Shown here: positions 59,692 to 64,000 of the stretch, piece after piece
Layout: each line of letters begins with the position of its first letter
How positions within the stretch are numbered: the stretch's first letter is position 1
NCBI RefSeq assembly: GCF_026283945.1
Contig: NZ_JAPDPC010000001.1
Span: 372,001 to 436,000, forward strand
From: Dyella humicola
GTDB taxonomy: Bacteria > Pseudomonadota > Gammaproteobacteria > Xanthomonadales > Rhodanobacteraceae
Length of the DNA stretch: 64,000 nt
Reading direction: 5' to 3'
Position numbers and translations under genes: made by a program
Notes under the pieces: model-generated
Told to the model about the DNA's origin: nothing
Databases searched by the model: none
The model's input: only the letters and a program-made list of their open reading frames with translations

Positions 59692-59754
59692 GCTTTCGCT
59701 TGGCTGGCGCTTTACCGCCGCAGGCTCACGCTCTCAAAACCAGGGCTTCGAGAT

Positions 59755-60486
59755 TCAATGCGAGTTCGCTTCCTTTGAGGCGCTGAGAATGTCGCCACCC
59801 CGCGGAACTTGGACCAGCGCGGCGGTCGCCAAGGTCGATGATCGGGCAGCTGGGAGCGCGAAGGTCTGCATTGCTCCGTTCCATGTTCCAAGGTGAATGA
59901 GTTCGCGCACGACGTTGCGATGCTGCAGCGTGCGGCCGCTGTTCTCGCCTGCACCAATGCGAACCTCGAGCATGTGCGGGTCATAGCGCACCAACCACAC
60001 ATCACACGGTACGGGCGGCTGGCCAGCACCAACGACGAGTTGACCCTGGCCCCATTCGATCGACGGACCGTTGCTGTTGGCATGCGCTATGGCATCGGCG
60101 AGCTGTGCGCGATCCGTTCCCACGATGTCAGCGTGACCATTGATATAGATTTGAGGCGTCCAGACGTTGCCGTGCTTGTGCGCGCGCGCGTAGTCCCACT
60201 GCCGTTGCGTATAGGCGTCGCGGGCGAACGTGTCCTTCCAGCCGAGGTCATCCCAATAAGTCACGCCGAAAGACAGCGCCAGAATGTCTTGCTGTCCGGC
60301 GATCGCATTGAGGTTGGCTTGCGCGGGTGGACACGACGAACATCCCTGGCTCTGGAACAGCTCCACCACCACAAGGCGTTGTCGCTGCGGTGACGACGAG
60401 TCCTGGGCCTGGCTCAGCGCCGTGAAACCGAGCAGCGCGACAGCGCCAAGTAGCGTCTTGAGCAGACTGCCGAATGTCATGGCCAT
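59755..60486 (-). CDS. DUF1223 thioredoxin-fold exported protein
   Basis: A 243-residue protein with a signal peptide (about 1-27, ending SQAQD). A thioredoxin-like start follows (VVELFQSQGCSSCPPAQANL) with the conserved CSSCPP of DUF1223, then the family motifs VTYWDDLGWKDTFARDAYTQRQWDYA and TPQIYINGHADIVG. The cysteine pair resembles a redox site, but the biochemical role of DUF1223 is not known. GGAG lies 6 bases before the ATG. It converges on the MBL gene with a 63-bp gap. Confidence 0.9.
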   Translation of the reverse strand: MAMTFGSLLKTLLGAVALLGFTALSQAQDSSSPQRQRLVVVELFQSQGCSSCPPAQANLNAIAGQQDILALSFGVTYWDDLGWKDTFARDAYTQRQWDYARAHKHGNVWTPQIYINGHADIVGTDRAQLADAIAHANSNGPSIEWGQGQLVVGAGQPPVPCDVWLVRYDPHMLEVRIGAGENSGRTLQHRNVVRELIHLGTWNGAMQTFALPAARSSTLATAALVQVPRGGDILSASKEANSH

Positions 60487-61278
60487 GCAGCTCTCCGGGC
60501 AAGGGCGAAGCTTAGGGAGGCAAATAGCTTACCCCTACGCAATGGCTTCGCCGCATCCCTTGCACCGGTTACACGGCATGCCCACATGCACAAGCAAGTT
60601 GTCATTGGGGCGAATTCGACATGGCGCCGAACCAGGTACACGACTTCGGCGTGGCCGCATCAGCAGATTGATCTGGGAGTGCAGGGGGTGAAGTCTGGCT
60701 AAGTGTCCAGACGTGCCGGGGGCATGATCCCGCACCGGCTGAAGAAGCGATGGATGGACGGGTAATGCTTATCCGTCTTTACCATGCGACTTCATGGAGC
60801 CGCACGCCGCGCTCATGGCGGCGTACTGGCAAGGCGTTCGTACCGACTTAGCGCCGGAAACGTGTGTTAGGTGCCAGCGGCTTTGACGGAGCCGTGCCCG
60901 AGTGGTTCGGCTCGCGTGCAAACTGGTTCGTGGTCTTGTAGCTGACCCGCGAGTCTGCCGTCTTGTTTGCATTTGCGTTTGGGTTTGCGTCTCGTGCGGT
61001 TTTCACTTCCGCACCGCTGTAAACGCTATGGATATTGGCGAGGGAGAGTGCTTTAGGAAACGGATTCATTCGGTCGCTCTGAGTTGAGCCTGATCCTGAT
61101 GATCAGGGTGAATCATCGTTTCGAAACCTCGATAGCTGAGGCGCTAAGTGCGGCGGGCACGCGCAGCGAATGCATAAAGGCATGAGCGGCGGGCACCCAC
61201 ACGTTCTTCTACCATACGCTAGTTGGCCGGCGGGTCAAGCGCTTTTCGGCGGTGTCGCCCCCGTGTGCCGGTGCGATT
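60487..61278. other. Gene-poor region
   Basis: About 790 bp with no convincing gene. A 73-codon minus-strand frame (60848-61069) encodes an Asn/Ala/Lys-rich peptide partly made by the hexamer repeat at 60966-60989; it has no good ribosome-binding site and was not called. A small inverted repeat (GTCTGG / CCAGAC) lies at 60692-60711. The region may be a relic of lost genes. Confidence 0.5.
60966..60989. repeat. Short hexamer tandem repeat
   Basis: Four consecutive units of the type TTTGCR/TTTGGG. It is too short for a functional claim, but it could vary in length by slippage. Confidence 0.5.
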
Positions 61279-61482
61279 TCAGTGCATTCGGTGGTACCAG
61301 AGCACCTCACTGCCAAGCGGAGTGAGCGAGACCTTGGATCGGCCAAGCGTCACCAACTTCTCCTTGAGCAGGCAGCGCAGGTCGCTCGGGTGGCCGACTG
61401 ACCCCAAGGATAGGGGGCAGTCATGGTCAATCCCGCGCAGTAGTACCCACTGAGACAGCGTCAGGGTTGCCGGGTGATTCAT
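61279..61482 (-). CDS. Small winged-helix-like protein
   Basis: A 67-residue protein: MNHPATLTLSQWVLLRGIDH, then DLRCLLKEKLVTLGRSKVSLTPLGSEVL. The order helix, helix, short strand with KVSLTPLG is what a small winged-helix DNA-binding unit looks like (compare the wing of MarR or PadR types), but it is too short to place in a family. GGAG lies 6 bases before the ATG at 61482, which strongly supports translation and this start over a longer frame to 61569. No neighbour hints at its target. Confidence 0.6.
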   Translation of the reverse strand: MNHPATLTLSQWVLLRGIDHDCPLSLGSVGHPSDLRCLLKEKLVTLGRSKVSLTPLGSEVLWYHRMH

Positions 61483-61640
61483 GCGTTTCTCCGCCAGTGA
61501 AGCGTGAGCTTCATCCAAGAGGGGCCGGCGGCAGCCGCGGTCGCGGCATCTGCAAGGCTGAATCTTCAAACGATCTGCCGGCTTTGGACGGCCAAGCGGA
61601 CCTCCTGTCTCTCTGCCGCTGTTCGGCCTTGCCGTTGCCG

Positions 61641-61946
61641 TTAGGGCCGGCCCTTGATGGATCGGATCAGCTTGAGACGGCGCGCCTTCTCTTCCGCCTT
61701 CCTGTTGTCCTGGGCCATCAACAACGACTGTCGCCGCGTCAAGGGTATCGGTATCGGCTCCGCAACAGGTGCCATATAACCCATGCGGCGCGCCATCCCA
61801 CGGGCGCGATCCACCCAGCTATCGAAACGGAATTGAAGCTGCGACCTTGAAGTCGAGTGCGCCATCATGTGAGGACCTTGGTCGACGGCGGCGATCGTCA
61901 GGTAATCGCCGTTACGTACCAACGACGACGTTGCGCCGGATGGCAT
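61641..61946 (-). CDS. Hypothetical basic protein
   Basis: A frame of 101 residues from ATG 61946 (open upstream to 62036). It has a possible beta-strand stretch (SSLVRNGDYLTIAAVDQGPHM) and an Arg/Lys-rich helical tail (DNRKAEEKARRLKLIRSIKGRP). No family is recognised and no clear ribosome-binding site is seen. It could be real or a chance frame. Confidence 0.4.
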   Translation of the reverse strand: MPSGATSSLVRNGDYLTIAAVDQGPHMMAHSTSRSQLQFRFDSWVDRARGMARRMGYMAPVAEPIPIPLTRRQSLLMAQDNRKAEEKARRLKLIRSIKGRP

Positions 61947-62111
61947 TAACAGGCTGTGATGAAGCGCGTACGCAAGGTCGACGCAGTACGCCCCTCGTCG
62001 GCTTTGCCCGAGGCGATCCATGCATGGAAGTACCACGCACCACGGCCATTAGCCGCACGATCAGGGCGCACCCCGACATCGGAATGCGCCCTTGCGTGGT
62101 TCGGTGTTCGA

Positions 62112-62858
62112 TCAGCGGAGACCGCCACCCGCAAACAGGTGTTCGCCAGTCAGCCAGGCCGATTCGTCTGAAGCGAGGAACGTGACAATCGAGGCGATAT
62201 CGTTCGGCTGGCCAATGCGGCCAAGAGGCGTGTTGGCGACGGCGTGCGATTCGAATTCGGAGCCGATGAAGCCTGCGGTGTGTGTGCCTTCTGTTTCGAC
62301 CATGCCGGGATTTACAGCATTGACGCGAATTTTGCGCGGGCCAAGCTCGCGCGACAGCACGCCGGTAATCGCGTCCACGGCGCCCTTGGTGGCGGTGTAA
62401 ACCGAGCTTCCAGGGGGCACGATGCGGGTAACCAGCGAACCGATATTGATAATGCTGGCGCCTTCGCCCAGATGTCTTGCCGCCGCCTGCGTGGTCAGCA
62501 GCAGGCCAAGTACGTTGACGTTGAACTGCTTGTTGAAATGGTCTTCGGTAATGTCTTCAAGCGGGGCAAACTCGTAGACGCCCGAATTGTTGACCAGCAC
62601 ATCCAGCTTGCCGAAGTGCTTGATGGCGGCGTCGACGATGCCTTTCGCATCAGCGGCCTTGGAAACATCACCGCCAACGGCCACCGCCTTGCCGCCGGCC
62701 GCGGCAATCTCGGCAACGACGGCGTCAGCGCCAGCCTTGCTCGACGCATAGTTCACGACCACCGATGCACCGGCGGCGGCGAGCGACTTGGCGATGGCGG
62801 CGCCAATGCCTTTGGATGCGCCAGTGACGATGGCGACCTTACCTTTGAGCTTGCTCAT
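62112..62858 (-). CDS. Short-chain dehydrogenase/reductase
   Basis: A 248-residue classical SDR with NAD(P)-binding TGASKGIG, structural NNSG, catalytic Ser in INIGSLV, YTATK (Tyr and Lys) and a PGMVETEGT substrate-loop region. Such enzymes reduce or oxidise alcohols, sugars or fatty acyl ketones; the closest pattern is the 3-oxoacyl-ACP reductase/glucose-1-dehydrogenase type, so the substrate is open. AAGGA lies 7 bases before the ATG at 62858. It is divergent from an ArsR-type gene 96 bp away, with a palindrome between them. Confidence 0.92.
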   Translation of the reverse strand: MSKLKGKVAIVTGASKGIGAAIAKSLAAAGASVVVNYASSKAGADAVVAEIAAAGGKAVAVGGDVSKAADAKGIVDAAIKHFGKLDVLVNNSGVYEFAPLEDITEDHFNKQFNVNVLGLLLTTQAAARHLGEGASIINIGSLVTRIVPPGSSVYTATKGAVDAITGVLSRELGPRKIRVNAVNPGMVETEGTHTAGFIGSEFESHAVANTPLGRIGQPNDIASIVTFLASDESAWLTGEHLFAGGGLR

Positions 62859-62898
62859 GACGTGTTCCTTTGAGGGGGTGGGGCACAATCTACTTCTA

Positions 62899-62927
62899 TA
62901 GTTCGCAACATAGGAACTACAGAACTA
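62899..62927. promoter_or_regulatory. Candidate ArsR-family operator between SDR and regulator
   Basis: TAGTTC (62899-62904) and GAACTA (62914-62919) form an inverted repeat with a 9-base spacer, and GAACTA occurs again at 62922-62927. It lies in the middle of the 96-bp divergent promoter region, the usual place for the site of the adjacent regulator. Confidence 0.6.
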
Positions 62928-62954
62928 ATTATCAAGTGCTGCTAAAATCGAAAG

Positions 62955-63338
62955 ATGAGGCCTCTGACCCACCCATCGATGGAAGACATAACCGTGGAGG
63001 GCATCCTCCATGCGCTATCCGACCCCGTGCGCGTGGCGATCTTTGCGGAGCTGGCCGGCTCCGCCTGTGCCCACACCTGCTCGAACTTCCTGCAGGTGAG
63101 CGACCGCAGCATTCCGAAATCCACGCTTTCACAGCATTTCCGCGCATTGAGAGAGGCGGGGTTGATACGCAGCGAGCGGCATGGCGTGGAAATGCACAAC
63201 AGCTCTCGTTGCGAAGAAATCGAACGGCGCTTCCCGGGCTTGCTTGCCGCGATCATGAATGCGCACCGCATTCAGTCCGCGGGCCGCTCGCGTGCCGCGA
63301 AACGACACGCTGCCACGCCGAAGGCGAAGGCGGGATGA
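62955..63338 (+). CDS. ArsR-family helix-turn-helix regulator
   Basis: A 127-residue regulator. The winged helix reads ILHALSDPVRVAIFAELAG, then IPKSTLSQHFRALREAGLIRSERHGVEMHNSSRCEEIERRFPGL. It has no CxC metal site in the recognition helix; two cysteines (CAHTC) lie in the preceding loop. Regulators of this kind often repress a divergent oxidoreductase gene, and the SDR gene fits. The ATG at 62955 is used; an in-frame ATG at 62979 would also give a full domain. Confidence 0.9.
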   Translation: MRPLTHPSMEDITVEGILHALSDPVRVAIFAELAGSACAHTCSNFLQVSDRSIPKSTLSQHFRALREAGLIRSERHGVEMHNSSRCEEIERRFPGLLAAIMNAHRIQSAGRSRAAKRHAATPKAKAG

Positions 63339-63454
63339 TGTCGGTGTCGCGTACTGATCTGAGACGGTGTGCAACGTCGCGCCTGGCAACGCATCCGAAA
63401 TGAAGCGGGCATCTAACCGACTTTGTAAGTGGCCAATGCCGACATAAAAGATTT

Positions 63455-63573
63455 TCCGGTCACGGCATTCTGCCTACGTCTGATCGGTTCCTCTGTGAGA
63501 TCCAGACGCTATGAGCCAGTCCTCCACCCCCTAGAATCGGCTCATCGGCCCCCCGCAAGGGGGGCCCTTCTTT
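63455..63573 (+). ncRNA. Candidate structured small RNA with terminator
   Basis: In a gene-free stretch, three stems follow one another. CGTCTGATC/GATCCAGACG (63477-63508) has one bulge. ATGAGCC/GGCTCAT (63511-63545) is next. A strong terminator closes it, GGCCCCCC-GCAA-GGGGGGCC followed by CTTCTTT (63547-63573). A weak promoter (TTGTAA at 63423, TAAAAG at 63445, 16-base spacer) lies just upstream. The terminator is too far (about 210 bp) from the ArsR stop to be its obvious end. The family is not recognised. Confidence 0.4.
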
Positions 63574-63613
63574 GCCCGCGCTTAAAGTCGTGCCCTAGCC
63601 CGCGCACGCGACC

Positions 63614-64000
63614 TCAACTCGCAGCTCCGTTCAGGTAGTCCAGCGTGGCTTGCAGCATGGACGCCATGCCGATCTCGAGTGCGGCTTCGTCCATGAAGAA
63701 TTTCGGCGAGTGGTTGGCAGGCGCTTTCGAGGCATCCTGTCCAACGGGCGTGGAGCCAACGAAGAAGTAGACGCTGGGGACTGCCTTTGCGAAATAGGCG
63801 AAGTCTTCCGAGGCCATCCACGGCTTGGCTTCGATCGCGTGGTCGCTACCGATGGCCTTGCCGATGCTGGCGCGCACGCGAGCAGCCAGCGCAGGGTCAT
63901 TGACCAGTACCGGGTTGCTGTCGCCAACGGGAACGGTGGCGTCGACGGTGGCGCCATTCGCCTGGGCGATGTGATCGGCGATGTTCTTGAGGTTGTCGAT
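63614..64000 (-). CDS. M20-family amidohydrolase, C-terminal part (cut by window edge)
   Basis: The last 128 residues of an M20D-type amidohydrolase (hippurate hydrolase or N-acyl-amino-acid hydrolase like). The frame is open to the window end. The dimerisation-domain end (IDNLKNIADHIAQANGATVD) leads back to the catalytic domain, with MASEDFAYFAKAVPSVYFFVGS and NHSPKFFMDEAALEIG, whose His is the last metal ligand. These enzymes remove acyl groups from amino acids using zinc or manganese. The N-terminal half with the other ligands lies outside the window. Confidence 0.9.
   Translation of the reverse strand: MDNLKNIADHIAQANGATVDATVPVGDSNPVLVNDPALAARVRASIGKAIGSDHAIEAKPWMASEDFAYFAKAVPSVYFFVGSTPVGQDASKAPANHSPKFFMDEAALEIGMASMLQATLDYLNGAAS

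Noticed and set aside
60848-61069. A 73-residue Asn/Ala-rich protein
   Set aside because: Composition partly arises from the TTTGCR hexamer repeat, there is no good ribosome-binding site, and no homologous family is recognised.

Overview
The window looks like chromosomal DNA of a GC-rich gammaproteobacterium of the Xanthomonadales, most likely Rhodanobacteraceae (Dyella, Luteibacter or Rhodanobacter type). The reasons are the large Xanthomonas/Caulobacter-type TonB-dependent receptor beside plant-cell-wall hydrolases, two sedolisin (xanthomonalisin-type) proteases, two YadA-like trimeric autotransporters, an S9B dipeptidyl peptidase IV and dispersed GTCATCC-type double-hairpin repeats. This assignment is inferred from gene content only. 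No tRNA, rRNA, CRISPR array, prophage or intact insertion sequence was recognised. Long antisense open frames are common because of the GC-rich third codon position and were left out.

Layout. (1) 0-8.5 kb: a xyloglucan-utilisation locus on the minus strand, TonB-dependent receptor -> GH74 xyloglucanase (stop and start share one base) -> GH3 glucosidase, facing the tail of a XylR/AraC-type activator. (2) 9.4-31 kb: a secretion-rich region in two similar halves. Each half has a convergent response-regulator/histidine-kinase pair of one paralogous family, a sedolisin protease and an ESPR-type trimeric autotransporter. The first half also has an S8 subtilase, a broken metallo-hydrolase gene and a degenerate dehydroquinase-like gene. 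The two autotransporters share a 161-codon block that is identical in protein and differs only by silent changes. (3) 31-44.8 kb: metabolism and transport. It holds an aldo/keto reductase with a divergent LysR regulator, a DUF4239 membrane protein, an amidohydrolase, an FAD monooxygenase, an MdtJI-like SMR pair, a dipeptidyl peptidase IV and two MacB/FtsX-type permease subunits without an ATPase in view. (4) 45-49 kb: a BlaI/BlaR1-like regulator pair with two palindromic operators, then a small membrane protein and an SPFH lipoprotein. (5) 49.3-53.5 kb: class I ribonucleotide reductase nrdA-nrdB. A promoter flanked by two NrdR-box-like palindromes 32 bp apart precedes a cobalamin riboswitch, so the operon appears to respond to both nucleotide status and vitamin B12. 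(6) 53.6-64 kb: a DJ-1/PfpI protein with a TonB-C-domain protein, a TIR-TM-TPR protein with a small unknown partner and a CRP/Clp-like site, an MBL hydrolase, a DUF1223 protein, two small unknown genes, an SDR/ArsR divergent pair with a palindromic operator, a candidate structured small RNA and the end of an M20 amidohydrolase.

The most interesting items are the duplicated two-component/sedolisin/autotransporter modules with their shared segment, the layered NrdR plus B12-riboswitch control of nrdAB, the TIR-TPR pair, the degenerate AroQ-like protein and the candidate small RNA at 63.5 kb.
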